Source: Kroppenstedtia eburnea
GTDB lineage: Bacteria > Bacillota > Bacilli > Thermoactinomycetales > DSM-45169
DNA length: 64,000 nt
Assembly (NCBI RefSeq): GCF_013282215.1
Contig: NZ_CP048103.1
Span: 558,001-622,000 of the forward strand
Reading direction: 5' to 3'
The notes under the pieces are model-generated. The model was not told the origin of the DNA and did no database searches. It saw only the letters and a list, made by a program, of their open reading frames with translations. A program made the translations under genes and the position numbers. Below are positions 55,801 to 63,047 of the stretch, one piece after another (position 1 is the first letter of the stretch; each line of letters opens with the position of its first letter).

Positions 55801-56074
55801 CTCCCATGAGGAACGGGTCCGGGGAGCGATGGACAAGCTTCGCCGTTCCCAACAGTGGACCGTCCCCCAGAAACGCTGGCTGGACCGGATCGAAAAGGTC
55901 CTCAAGCAGGAGAGCGTGCTGGGTGCCGATGCGGAGCGGGTTTTCAATGAAGAGCCTTTTAAGGACCAAGGCGGTTACCGTCGCATCAATAAGATTTTTC
56001 ATGGGCAAGCCCAGTCCATTCTCAACCGGATCAACCAACATCTCTTTGCCTCAGAGAAAGGAAGGACATCCTAG
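52820..56074 (+). CDS. hsdR: Type I restriction enzyme R subunit (ATP-dependent translocase/nuclease)
   Basis: About 1084 residues. The first about 120 residues resemble the DUF4145 domain fused to some HsdR proteins (RQKGNDAVHEG). A Glu-rich coiled coil follows, then the PD-(D/E)xK nuclease (ADYALFIGLRLVGLVEAKK, about residue 262). The SF2 helicase has MATGTGKTRTAIGL, IIVDEAHRGY, GLTATP and MLGRATRP. TTG 52820, 8 nt after GAGGGAG, is the best start. First gene of an intact hsdRMS operon. Confidence 0.92.
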   Translation: MEWSNFSFLTERWPLLADLGEAGERNLHPDPNTTLFKLRLFGEKMARIIYAEEKPAAVEPHNQNERLRVLGREADLPREVISMFHSLRQKGNDAVHEGIGTIQEAKSLLKIAHKLSVWFMQTYGDWDFRPEPYREPEPRPEPEAIRREIEEKYRKEQEQRERELEQKLAAELERMRLSTLSHGEMLNRRAQARRAADRLDLTEEETRRIIDEQLTMAGWEADSRRLRYARGARPEKGKNQAIAEWPTACGPADYALFIGLRLVGLVEAKKISKNIPSDLEQAKEYARHVEVQGEEEGITRWGDYRVPFVFATNGRDYFQQVEEQSGIWYQDLRSRRNRGRALPAWFSPEDLEEKLSQDEEQALERLAEEELGYLKLRPYQEQAIQAVERGIREGRREMLLAMATGTGKTRTAIGLIYRLIKSKTCRRILFLVDRTALGEQAENAFKESPLENYRTFAQIFELQGLQEKVPQPETKVHIQTVQGMVSRLFKSGGEAGVPSVGLYDCIIVDEAHRGYKLDKEMGEVELLFRDQKEYISQYRRVLDYFDAIKIGLTATPALHTREIFGDPIYNYTYREAVVDGYLIDHTPPHQLTTRLAKEGIRWQVGESVEVYDEDKQSVERIDRLEDEVNIEVDQFNQAVITRSFNETVLDEVAQHLDLENGKKALIFAANDKHADMVTEILREKLGEWQEEEERAVLKITSSVHDSLEAIRRFKNEAYPKVAVTVDLLTTGIDVPEICTLVFLRRIKSRVLYEQMLGRATRPCERVGKEFFEIFDPVRLYEALEPFTRMKPATVNPQVSFTQLVAEMREVDDKSVQNRYRNTLLGKLNRKQRFFQEQERKEFQNHCGRTVEEMVDWIRNTPPEEVAEKLEQEAPLLTFLDQRRPQPRRKYISNHPDELLSHRRGYGDAERPEDYLEAFGRFLKENENKLPALRLVCQRPSDLTRESLKELKRELAKAGYRETTLRTAWNEMTNEEIAADIISFIRQRLLKEPLVSHEERVRGAMDKLRRSQQWTVPQKRWLDRIEKVLKQESVLGADAERVFNEEPFKDQGGYRRINKIFHGQAQSILNRINQHLFASEKGRTS

Positions 56075-57499
56075 ATGAACACCCAGGAAATCGTGCAAAA
56101 GCTGTGGAACCTGTGCAATGTCCTGCGGGACGACGGCATCACCTACCATCAGTATGTGACGGAACTCACCTATATCCTCTTTCTCAAAATGATGAAGGAG
56201 CGGGAGGAGGAGGACTCCATCCCCGAAGAATACCGCTGGGACCGCCTCACCTCCCTCCATGGGGAGGAGCTTTACCAACATTACCGTCGCCTGCTCACCG
56301 ATCTGGGCACCCAGGGGAGCGATCCCCTGGTGCAACAGATCTACCGCAACGCCTCTACCAACATAGACGAGCCCAAAAATCTGGAGAAGATCATCCGCTC
56401 CATCGACGGACTGGACTGGTACAGCGCCCGGGAGGAAGGTCTGGGCAACCTGTATGAAGGTCTGTTGGAGAAGAACGCCAGCGAGAAAAAATCCGGGGCG
56501 GGACAATACTTCACCCCCCGCCCCCTCATCAATGTGATGGTAAAGCTGATCGATCCCCGACCGGGCGAAAAGTGCAATGACCCCGCCGCCGGCACCTTCG
56601 GATTTATGATTGCGGCGGATCATTACCTGAAGGAGAAGTATGACGAATACTACGATCTGGAACCGGAGGAGCGAACCTTCCAGAAATACGAGGCCTTCAC
56701 CGGTTGCGAGCTGGTCCAGGAGACCCACCGCCTCGCCCTGATGAACGCCCGCCTTCACGGCATCGAAGGGAAGATCCATCTGGGGGATACCCTCTCCAGC
56801 CTGGGAAAAGAGATGGGGGAGATGGATGTGATCCTGACCAATCCCCCCTTCGGCACCAAGCGGGGCGGGGAGCGGCCCACCCGGGATGATTTCACCTATC
56901 CCTCCACCAACAAACAGCTCAACTTCCTCCAGCACATCTACCGGGCCCTGAAAGCAAACGGAAAAGCCCGGGCCGCCGTCGTCCTGCCGGACAACGTCCT
57001 CTTCCAGGACGGAGACGGCAAAAGCATCCGCGCCGACCTGATGGACAAGTGCAACCTGCACACCATCCTGCGCCTGCCCACGGGGATCTTCTACGCCCAG
57101 GGGGTGAAGACCAACGTCCTCTTCTTTGAGCGGGGCACCACCGACATCGGCAACACGGAGGAAGTCTGGTTTTACGACCTCAGGACCAACATGCCCGGCT
57201 TCGGCAAGCGGAACCCCCTCACCGAAGCCCACTTTGACGGCTTCATCCAGGCTTACACCGCCGCCGACCGGAGCCGGGTGCAGGACGAACGCTGGTCCCG
57301 CTTCACCCGGGAGGAGATCCGCGCCAAGGGGGACAACCTCGACCTCGGCCTCATCGCCGACGCCTCCCTCTCCGCCTACGAGGATCTCCCCGACCCCATC
57401 GACTCCGCCGAGGAGGCCATCGGCAAACTGGAACGCGCCGCCGCCCTCCTACAGGACGTCGTCTCCGAACTGAAAGCCGCCGGGGAGGGACGAAAATGA
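56075..57499 (+). CDS. hsdM: Type I DNA methyltransferase M subunit
   Basis: 474 residues, N6-adenine methyltransferase. SAM motif NDPAAGTFGFMIAADHYL (about residue 168) and catalytic NPPFGT (about residue 256) are preceded by the TGQYFTP-like GAGQYFTPRPLINVMVKL. Its ATG follows the hsdR stop with no gap and its end overlaps hsdS by 4 nt. With HsdS it methylates; with HsdR it forms the restriction complex. Confidence 0.95.
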   Translation: MNTQEIVQKLWNLCNVLRDDGITYHQYVTELTYILFLKMMKEREEEDSIPEEYRWDRLTSLHGEELYQHYRRLLTDLGTQGSDPLVQQIYRNASTNIDEPKNLEKIIRSIDGLDWYSAREEGLGNLYEGLLEKNASEKKSGAGQYFTPRPLINVMVKLIDPRPGEKCNDPAAGTFGFMIAADHYLKEKYDEYYDLEPEERTFQKYEAFTGCELVQETHRLALMNARLHGIEGKIHLGDTLSSLGKEMGEMDVILTNPPFGTKRGGERPTRDDFTYPSTNKQLNFLQHIYRALKANGKARAAVVLPDNVLFQDGDGKSIRADLMDKCNLHTILRLPTGIFYAQGVKTNVLFFERGTTDIGNTEEVWFYDLRTNMPGFGKRNPLTEAHFDGFIQAYTAADRSRVQDERWSRFTREEIRAKGDNLDLGLIADASLSAYEDLPDPIDSAEEAIGKLERAAALLQDVVSELKAAGEGRK

Positions 57500-59019
57500 G
57501 CCGGAAAAAGAAACAGACAAAAACGCTGGAGGAGTTGCTGGAAGAGGCCCTGGTGCCTGAGGAGGAGCAACCTTATGAGCTGCCGGAGAATTGGGTGTGG
57601 GTGAGGTTGGGGAGTGTCGGACAATACCACAACGGGAGGGCTTTTAAATCAAAAGAATGGTCAGAAAAAGGGCGGCCGATTATCAGAATACAAGATCTTA
57701 CAGGGTCGTATAACAACCCGAATTTTTTTGAAGGCGTTGTTGAAAGTCGTCATGAAGTTCATCCTGGCGATCTGTTGGTTTCATGGTCAGCCACTTTAGG
57801 AGTGTATATGTGGAATGGTCCTGAAGCTGTATTGAACCAGCATATATTCAAGGTGGACTCATACATTGACAGAAAATATCATTACTATGCTTTAAAAAAT
57901 ACTATTAATAATATGCGGACACGTGGTACAGGTATGGTTCATGTTACTAAGAAAGTTTTTGAATCAACGCCCTTCCCTCTCCCCCCTCTTTCCGAACAAA
58001 AACGGATCGTGGACCGGGTGGAGTCCCTGCTGGGGAAAATCGATGAGGCAAAGGAGTTGATCCAGAAGGCCCGGGACAGCTTTGAACAGCGTCGCGCCGC
58101 CATCCTCGACCGGGCCTTCCGCGGCGAATTGACCCGCACCTGGCGGGAACAGCACCCTGATGTGGAATCGGCTGACCATCTCCTGGAACGGATCCGGGAA
58201 GAGAAGGCAAGCATGGAGACCCAGAAGGGGGGACGTCGCAAAAAGGCCGTTGACCTTTCCCCCATCAATCCACCCTACGAACTGCCACAGGGGTGGAAGT
58301 GGGTGAGGTTGGGGGATATAATGTCTTTTCAAAATGGAATTTCTAAGAGAAACGGAACGGCAGGTGACTTGACTGTCGTTCTTCGACTTGCTGATATTAG
58401 GGAGTTTGAATTTGTTGAAGATAGCTTTCGAAAGATCATGCTAACTGATGCTGAACAGCGGAAGTACAAGGTTTCCTGTGGAGATCTCTTATATATAAGA
58501 GTGAACGGAAGCAAGGATTTGGTTGGAAAAGCTTGTCTTTATGATTTTGACTATGATGTGGCCTTTTGTGATCATTTAATAAGAGGAGAAACAAATCGTA
58601 ACATTGACTTGGAATTTATGTGGTTTATATCGAACTCTCCTGTTTTCAGGGAACAGTTATCAGACAAAATTGTTTCTTCTGCTGGCCAGAATACTATTAG
58701 CCAATCTAGCTTAGGCTCGACTATAATCCCACTACCGCCTATTGGTGAACAAAAGGAGGTAGTGAAAACCTTAAAAAGCCTATTTTCATTGCAAAAAGAT
58801 GTTGAAGAGGTTCTTCTGAGGGAGAGTGAATTAGACTCCCTCACCCAATCCATCCTCACCCAAGCCTTCCGGGGCGAACTGGGGACCCACGACCCCACAG
58901 AGGAGAGTGCCCTGGAGCTGTTGAAGCGCACCCTGGCGGAGCAAAACGGCCTCGCCTACGAATCCCCGGCGACAGAAGAGCTTCGGGTGGCGGAGCAGGG
59001 GGAATTGTATCTGACCTGA
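57496..59019 (+). CDS. hsdS: Type I specificity subunit S
   Basis: 507 residues with two target-recognition domains, each opening YELPxxWxWVRLG (residues about 16 and 255). They are separated and followed by conserved helices (RIVDRVESLLGKIDEAKELI; TQSILTQAFRGEL) that set the spacing of the bipartite site. The two TRD cores (about 57640-57960 and 58320-58840) are clearly AT-richer than the rest of the operon, a sign of domain exchange. The recognition sequence cannot be predicted. Confidence 0.93.
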   Translation: MSRKKKQTKTLEELLEEALVPEEEQPYELPENWVWVRLGSVGQYHNGRAFKSKEWSEKGRPIIRIQDLTGSYNNPNFFEGVVESRHEVHPGDLLVSWSATLGVYMWNGPEAVLNQHIFKVDSYIDRKYHYYALKNTINNMRTRGTGMVHVTKKVFESTPFPLPPLSEQKRIVDRVESLLGKIDEAKELIQKARDSFEQRRAAILDRAFRGELTRTWREQHPDVESADHLLERIREEKASMETQKGGRRKKAVDLSPINPPYELPQGWKWVRLGDIMSFQNGISKRNGTAGDLTVVLRLADIREFEFVEDSFRKIMLTDAEQRKYKVSCGDLLYIRVNGSKDLVGKACLYDFDYDVAFCDHLIRGETNRNIDLEFMWFISNSPVFREQLSDKIVSSAGQNTISQSSLGSTIIPLPPIGEQKEVVKTLKSLFSLQKDVEEVLLRESELDSLTQSILTQAFRGELGTHDPTEESALELLKRTLAEQNGLAYESPATEELRVAEQGELYLT

Positions 59020-59094
59020 TCGCCCACAAATGGAGTGGTAGGCCCAACGATCCGTCGGGTTTACATTCCCGATTTCATGGGATAGAATAAAGCC

Positions 59095-59221
59095 AAAGAC
59101 AAAAGGCATACAATAAAAAGGCACGAACCCGGCGGCACCGGGTCCGTGTGAATCAACTGCCACATTATTTGCGGTCAGAAGTCCGGTTTCCGGGGCGACG
59201 GGTGCCGGACTTCTTCTTTTT
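59095..59221 (+). ncRNA. Putative antisense RNA, unit 1 (partner peptide gene lost)
   Basis: Promoter TTTACA (59060-59065), 17-nt spacer, TAGAAT (59083-59088). The RNA has a first hairpin ACGAACCCGG/CCGGGTCCGT and ends in AAGTCCGG/CCGGACTT plus TCTTCTTTTT. The opposing strand keeps only the basic C-terminal codons (KKKKKSGTR); the membrane-segment part has been replaced. Confidence 0.55.
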
Positions 59222-59363
59222 CTTCGGTAGTTCGGGAACCGAGGCGGCATATCGGAGGTAACTTTGTCTGCCATACACCCGATGGGATGAATATATGAGC
59301 TTCTGTGGAGATCTGGGTATCAGGCAGGTTTACTTTATTCCGTCGATGGGATAGAATAAAGCC

Positions 59364-59479
59364 AAAGACAAAAGGCATACAATAAAAGGCACGAACCCGG
59401 TGGCAACCGGGTCCGTTTAGGCAAAGCTACTTCTTAGATGTCCGGTTCCCGGGGCCACGGGTGCCGGACTTCTTCTTTT
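59364..59479 (+). ncRNA. Putative antisense antitoxin RNA, unit 2
   Basis: Promoter TTTACT (59329-59334), 17-nt spacer, TAGAAT (59352-59357). The first hairpin is at 59391-59416; the terminator stem is 59440-59445 with 59464-59469 and a T-rich tail. It is complementary to the last codons and 3' untranslated region of the peptide gene at 59427-59552. The first hairpin, read on the other strand, is that mRNA's terminator. Confidence 0.6.
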
Positions 59480-59552
59480 CCTTCAGCCAATGGGCAAGGA
59501 CGACCGGGCCAAAGGCCAGGAACGCCGCCCACAGCAGGGAAAGGAAGTCCAT
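59427..59552 (-). CDS. 41-residue membrane peptide, candidate type I toxin (copy 1)
   Basis: MDFLSLLWAAFLAFGPVVLA forms one membrane segment, followed by HWLKEKKKSGTRGPGN and a polar end. AGGAGGTGA lies 6-7 nt before the ATG. Promoter at 59747-59775 gives a leader of about 190 nt. Near-identical to the copy at 59946-60071. Size, topology, long leader and 3'-overlapping antisense RNA match Bacillus TxpA/BsrG-type toxins; the sequence itself is not one I know. A +1-frame ORF starting 30 nt upstream (MLPWEEVKAD) has its own RBS and overlaps the gene. Confidence 0.6.
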   Translation of the reverse strand: MDFLSLLWAAFLAFGPVVLAHWLKEKKKSGTRGPGNRTSKK

Positions 59553-59746
59553 CGGCTTTCACCTCCTCCCATGGAAGCATGGAAGGTTCACCTCCTCGGA
59601 GCGTGACATGGGTGCTCCTGCGCTGGCTCCTTCTTTCCGTGAGGACGAAAAGAAGATGCGCCGGCAGGTCCGTTGATCCACTCCTCAGAAGCGGGGTGAA
59701 GACGCCGATGGGGTCCGACATCCGGTTGGGTTCGTGCCTTATGGAA

Positions 59747-59775
59747 ATTATAACCCGTCCGGTTTGGACTGTCAT
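59747..59775 (-). promoter_or_regulatory. Promoter of peptide copy 1
   Basis: Minus strand: ATGACA (59770-59775), 17-nt spacer, TATAAT (59747-59752). Confidence 0.6.
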
Positions 59776-59874
59776 CCCCAATTAGCAGAATTGTCTGTGT
59801 TGCACAAAACTCCCTGCAGGTATCCAAACATCCGTCGGGTTTACATTCCCGATTCCATGGGATAGAATAAAGCC

Positions 59875-59998
59875 AAAGACAAAAAGCATACAATAATGGC
59901 ACGAACCCGGCGGCAACCGGGTCCGTGAACATCTTTACCTACTGATTAGCGGTTAGAAGTCCGGTTCCCGGTGCCACGGGTGCCGGACTTCTTCTTTT
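59875..59998 (+). ncRNA. Putative antisense antitoxin RNA, unit 3
   Basis: Promoter TTTACA (59840-59845), 17-nt spacer, TAGAAT (59863-59868). First hairpin at about 59900-59927, terminator AAGTCCGG to CCGGACTT with TCTTCTTTT. It overlaps the 3' end of the second peptide gene. The stretch between the two hairpins differs completely from unit 2. Confidence 0.6.
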
Positions 59999-60071
59999 CC
60001 TTCAGCCAATGGGCAAGGACGACCGGGCCAAAGGCCAGGAACGCCGCCCACAGCAGGGAAAGGAAGTCCAT
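59946..60071 (-). CDS. 41-residue membrane peptide, candidate type I toxin (copy 2)
   Basis: Same first 33 residues as copy 1 (MDFLSLLWAAFLAFGPVVLA, then HWLKEKKKSGTRG). It then differs at one residue (TGN for PGN) and in the last two residues (NR for KK), with a different 3' untranslated region. Same RBS and leader. The divergence is concentrated exactly where each gene meets its own antisense RNA, which would keep the pairs specific. Confidence 0.6.
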   Translation of the reverse strand: MDFLSLLWAAFLAFGPVVLAHWLKEKKKSGTRGTGNRTSNR

Positions 60072-60266
60072 CGGCTTTCACCTCCTCCCATGGAAGCATG
60101 GAAGGTTCACCTCCTCGGAGCGTGACATGGGTGCTCCTGCGCTGGCCCCTTCTTTCCGTGAGGACGAAAAGAAGATGCGCCGGCAGGTCCGGTGGTCCAT
60201 CTCCTCAGAAGCGGGGTGAAGACGCCGATGGGGTCCGACATCCGGTTGGGTTCGTGCCTTATGGAA

Positions 60267-60295
60267 ATTATAACCCGTCCGGTTTGGACTGTCAT
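60267..60295 (-). promoter_or_regulatory. Promoter of peptide copy 2
   Basis: Minus strand: ATGACA (60290-60295), 17-nt spacer, TATAAT (60267-60272). Confidence 0.6.
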
Positions 60296-60396
60296 CCCCA
60301 ATTGGTAGAATTGTCTGCCTCATTCGCAAAGATCCCTGCAGATCATCCAACATCAGATGGGTTTACTTTCCTTATTTGATCGGATAGAATGAAGGT

Positions 60397-60567
60397 AATT
60401 TCCTGTGTAGCCAGTGAGCGAGCGGGACCGGACCAAAGGCCGGGAACGCTCCCACAGCAGGCACGAACCCGGCGGCCACCGGGTCCGTGCAGTAGCTCAC
60501 AAGCTAAAGACGATTCCGAACTAAGAAGTCCGGTTCCCGCTGCCACGGGTGCCGGACTTCTTCTTTG
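60397..60567 (+). ncRNA. Putative antisense RNA, unit 4, with embedded peptide remnant
   Basis: Promoter TTTACT (60362-60367), 17-nt spacer, TAGAAT (60385-60390), same two hairpins and T-tail. The minus strand at about 60400-60475 still encodes a degenerate FPAFGPVPLAHWL, the end of the peptide's membrane segment, fused upstream of the wrong hairpin. This is a rearranged, probably dead unit. Confidence 0.5.
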
Positions 60568-60633
60568 CCTGGGGGTTTTCTCCGGTTTGGTTTAAAATAA
60601 GATGATGATTCAATAGAGAAGGGTGGGGCATTC

Positions 60634-61096
60634 ATGGGGAAATGGATGGTTGTGGCTCTGTCGATGGTGGCGGTGATGGGGATGTTGACGGGGTGTGGTG
60701 ATGTCAGCAGTGGTTCATCTGGACAAGATTCACCGCAGGAGGCCTTGGGAGAGATGAATCAAGCGCAACGGATCGAGGTGAAATCCGTCGCTTCGGATCA
60801 GGTTCAGCACACCCTTACTGAGAAAAAAGAATTGGAGAAATTCGTCGCCAAACAACGAATAGAAGAATGGGAATCCGAGTCCCGAATACCCAAAGGCGCG
60901 AAACCAAGCTATGAATATATTTTCTATCAAGAGGAGACGGTCAAAGCGGGGGAAAAGAAAGAGAAAGATGCCCCGTTGCATGAAGTGGCACGGCTCATCA
61001 CCTAGGGAGCTTCCCTATGTCACATTGAAAGTCTCTTTCATCGAACTGGACTGCAAGATCCCGGAGGATGTCGCCCAATACTTGAATCGGCCCTGA
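60634..61096 (+). pseudogene. Lipoprotein gene with probable C-terminal frameshift
   Basis: The frame from ATG 60634 gives a lipoprotein signal (VVALSMVAVMGMLTGCGD, lipobox LTGC) and a soluble part with TEKKELEKFVAKQRIEEWES, and stops at 61003-61005. The +1 frame continues LPYVTLKVSFIELDCKIPED to a stop at 61094, which reads like the true end. A single indel near 61000 explains both. The first 123 residues may still be made. AGAAGGGTGGGG precedes the ATG. Confidence 0.55.
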
Positions 61097-61101
61097 CATC
61101 A

Positions 61102-61136
61102 AAACACGAACCCAGCGGCTACCGGGTCCGTGTTTT
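61102..61136 (-). terminator. Stem-loop related to the antisense-RNA first hairpin
   Basis: AAACACGAACCC pairs with the GGGTCCGTGTTT arm and is followed by TT. With the broken CCGG hairpin at about 61160-61188 it is a promoterless remnant of a fifth unit. It can terminate both the lipoprotein gene and the minus-strand gene at 61196. Confidence 0.65.
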
Positions 61137-61195
61137 TCAAAACCACCTCACTGTTTGCAGTCCGGTTCCCGTGCACGGGTTCCGGATCTCTTTGG

Positions 61196-61636
61196 CTAAA
61201 ACTCATCTATCCGATTCATATATCTTCTGTAAAGTGAGTCTCCTCTTCCACGATCCACACAGGTAGTAATGGAGATCAGTGGACAAAAAGGAGAAATGGT
61301 CTCATCTTTAAACACAATTTGTGGAATCCCATAAAACATATACTTGGGATCGTCCAATGGGATCTCCCATATACCGCCAATATTTCTTCTGAAGGTTTCT
61401 CCCACATACCTTGCGAGTTTATCCAACATTGCGCTGTTTGATTCGATTTCGGGAATGGTTTTGTAGTTGGAAATGATCCATTCTTCCAAACGAAGAAGCG
61501 ATTGTGGAGAATAGTCCAATTGAAGTTCACTCGGCATTTCCTCCACAAACTCGTCTAAAAGATCCCCCATTTCCATCAGCCAATATTGAAAGTTGTCGTT
61601 CTCCTCTTCTATGTTGAGTACTTTTTCGTAGCTCAA
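61196..61636 (-). CDS. Probable immunity protein, paralogue of 32381-32836
   Basis: 146 residues. It aligns with the other copy through FQYWLMEMGDLLDEFVEEMP, DYSPQSLLRLEEWIISNY, ARYVGETFRRNIGGIWEIPL and CVDRGRGDSLY. It starts at about 61636 after an AGGCGGGA-type RBS. A short remnant upstream (EARIKYKIIK before a stop) resembles the end of the 31112 toxin (GIQVKIIEK), suggesting that a matching toxin tip once preceded it. Confidence 0.62.
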   Translation of the reverse strand: MSYEKVLNIEEENDNFQYWLMEMGDLLDEFVEEMPSELQLDYSPQSLLRLEEWIISNYKTIPEIESNSAMLDKLARYVGETFRRNIGGIWEIPLDDPKYMFYGIPQIVFKDETISPFCPLISITTCVDRGRGDSLYRRYMNRIDEF

Positions 61637-61875
61637 TCATGTCCCGCCTTACTTAATAATTTTGTACTTGATCCTTGCTTCCCCGCCACAGTGGCTGAAA
61701 AAAAGGATGATCCACCGCAAAACTGACCAACTCAAACCATCGATCGATGATGGTAACCCTTTCAACCTTGCCTGACAGCGATCCCAGTCTGGGTTTACTG
61801 AACCACGTTATCACCGCCACGGAGGGGGCAAGTTCGATTACAGAAAAAAGACCTCCATTCCGGAGGGATAATAAT
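61637..61875 (-). other. Gap with toxin-end remnant and terminator
   Basis: On the minus strand one frame ends GGEARIKYKIIK just before the immunity gene; another reads IIDRWFELVSFAVDHPFFQP. Neither is intact. At 61843-61866 a CCTCC/GGAGG stem followed by TCTTTTTT terminates the upstream immunity copy. Confidence 0.4.
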
Positions 61876-62384
61876 CTATAACAAACTCTCTTCCGGCAAC
61901 AGAGCCCAATAATCGCCGAATTCGGGTTTATCTTTGATTAGCTTGTCAACATGTTCGATGCCTTGATATCAGCTTCCTGATATTCTCCTCCCGACCAACT
62001 GTGGTACACCTTGGTATACTTTCCGCTTGTTTCGTAGAGGAACGATATCCAACCTTCCTTATCGTAGTATTTTTCTTTTCGATTCCTGAGAAAGATCTGA
62101 TTCTCGATCCCCTTTGGAATGCCAATACCTGTTTTGTCGTACATGTCGTACATTTCCTTGTAGGCTTCGAGAATCTTATCCCTTCTGTTCTCATTGAGAT
62201 GGAGAACGGTGCAATACCATGTTCTGAATTGCATCAATACTACAAACTTCGGCGTTTCTCCCTCTTTAAACACAACCACGTACATTTCCCGATCGTCGTG
62301 CAACTTTTTGGCTTCTTCTTCAGTTAAGGGATCATCAGGAATTCCTCTACTAAGACTCCAGTGGCCATAGTATTCACATTTCAC
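61876..62384 (-). pseudogene. Immunity-type gene, frameshifted copy
   Basis: Closely related to 62544-63047 (EMYVVVFKEGETPKFVV, LNENRRDKILEAYKEMYDMY, DKTGIGIPKGIENQIFLRN, YHSWSGG). It starts at GTG 62384 with GGGAGGG 8 nt upstream. After EYQEADI the frame shifts, stopping at 61938. The other frame continues GIEHVDKLIKDKPEFGDYWA to a stop at 61876-61878, so one indel broke it. Confidence 0.7.
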
Positions 62385-62440
62385 GGAACATACCCTCCCA
62401 ATGTCCACCGATCCCCGCATCCCGCAGGATCGTGTCCGCA
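62385..62440 (-). other. Toxin C-terminal tip remnant
   Basis: Minus-strand codons DRWTLGGYVP then TGA overlap the GTG of the frameshifted immunity copy, exactly as LGGYIP-TGA overlaps the intact immunity gene at 63044. It is the end of a lost toxin cassette. Confidence 0.6.
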
Positions 62441-62512
62441 TCGTTCCTTACTCGGTGTTTTCCTGTATTGCCTCCCAAAGGGCCTGAGTCTTTGAATAAT
62501 GGAAACGACAAA

Positions 62513-62532
62513 ACCCTCCACTATGGGAGGGT
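62513..62532 (-). terminator. Rho-independent terminator
   Basis: Minus-strand ACCCTCC/GGAGGGT stem followed by TTTTG, 12 nt after the intact immunity gene. Confidence 0.75.
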
Positions 62533-62543
62533 AAATTAAAATC

Positions 62544-63047
62544 CTATGACAAACCCTCTTCCGGCAACAGAGCCCAATAATCGCCGAATTCGGGTTTGTC
62601 CTTGATCAGTGTGTCCACGTGTTCGATGCCTTCTTCCCTTTCCAACACTCCTCCCGACCAACTGTGATAAGACCTTCTATACTTCCCGCTGACTTCATAA
62701 AGCCAGTTATTCCAACCTTCTTTGTCAAAATACTTTTCCTGACGATTCCTGAGAAAGATCTGGTTCTCAATCTCTTTTGGAATGCCAATCCCTGTTTTGT
62801 CGTACATATCGTACATTTCCGAGTAGGCTTCAATGATTTTTTCCCTTCTGTTCTCATTGAGATGGAAAACAGTACAATACCATGTTCTGAACTGCATCTT
62901 CACAACAAACTTCGGTGTATCCCCCTCTTTAAACACAACCACGTACATTTCCTGTTCGTCGTGCAGTTTTTTTGCTTCCTTTTCAGTTAGAGGTCCATCA
63001 GGGGTACCACTTGGAAGATCCCAATACTCATAGTACTCTTGTTTCAT
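62544..63047 (-). CDS. Probable immunity protein of the 63044-64000 toxin
   Basis: 167 residues, acidic, aromatic-rich (MKQEYYEYWDLPSGTPDGPL, VVVFKEGDTPKFVVKMQFRT, EGIEHVDTLIKDKPEFGDYW). Its ATG overlaps the toxin's TGA, and GGGAGGG lies 8 nt upstream inside the toxin's last codons. The coupled order and tandem second copy support an immunity role. No known fold is recognised. Confidence 0.68.
   Translation of the reverse strand: MKQEYYEYWDLPSGTPDGPLTEKEAKKLHDEQEMYVVVFKEGDTPKFVVKMQFRTWYCTVFHLNENRREKIIEAYSEMYDMYDKTGIGIPKEIENQIFLRNRQEKYFDKEGWNNWLYEVSGKYRRSYHSWSGGVLEREEGIEHVDTLIKDKPEFGDYWALLPEEGLS

Larger units (their letters stand above)
59440..60320. repeat. 519-bp tandem duplication of the peptide/RNA unit
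   Basis: 59440-59806 and 59959-60320 match almost base for base, covering the peptide gene, its leader and its promoter. The antisense-RNA promoters and first hairpins repeat at the same period. The junctions fall in the terminator hairpin. Confidence 0.8.

Noticed and set aside
59434-59781. 115-codon minus-strand frame across the first peptide gene and its leader
   Set aside because: It runs through the promoter region, and only the short MLPWEEV part has an RBS; kept as an alternative reading rather than a gene.
59036-60570. Repeats with variable segments resembling a CRISPR array
   Set aside because: Repeat units are hundreds of bases long, spacing is irregular, and promoters and terminators are inside the units; no cas genes are nearby.
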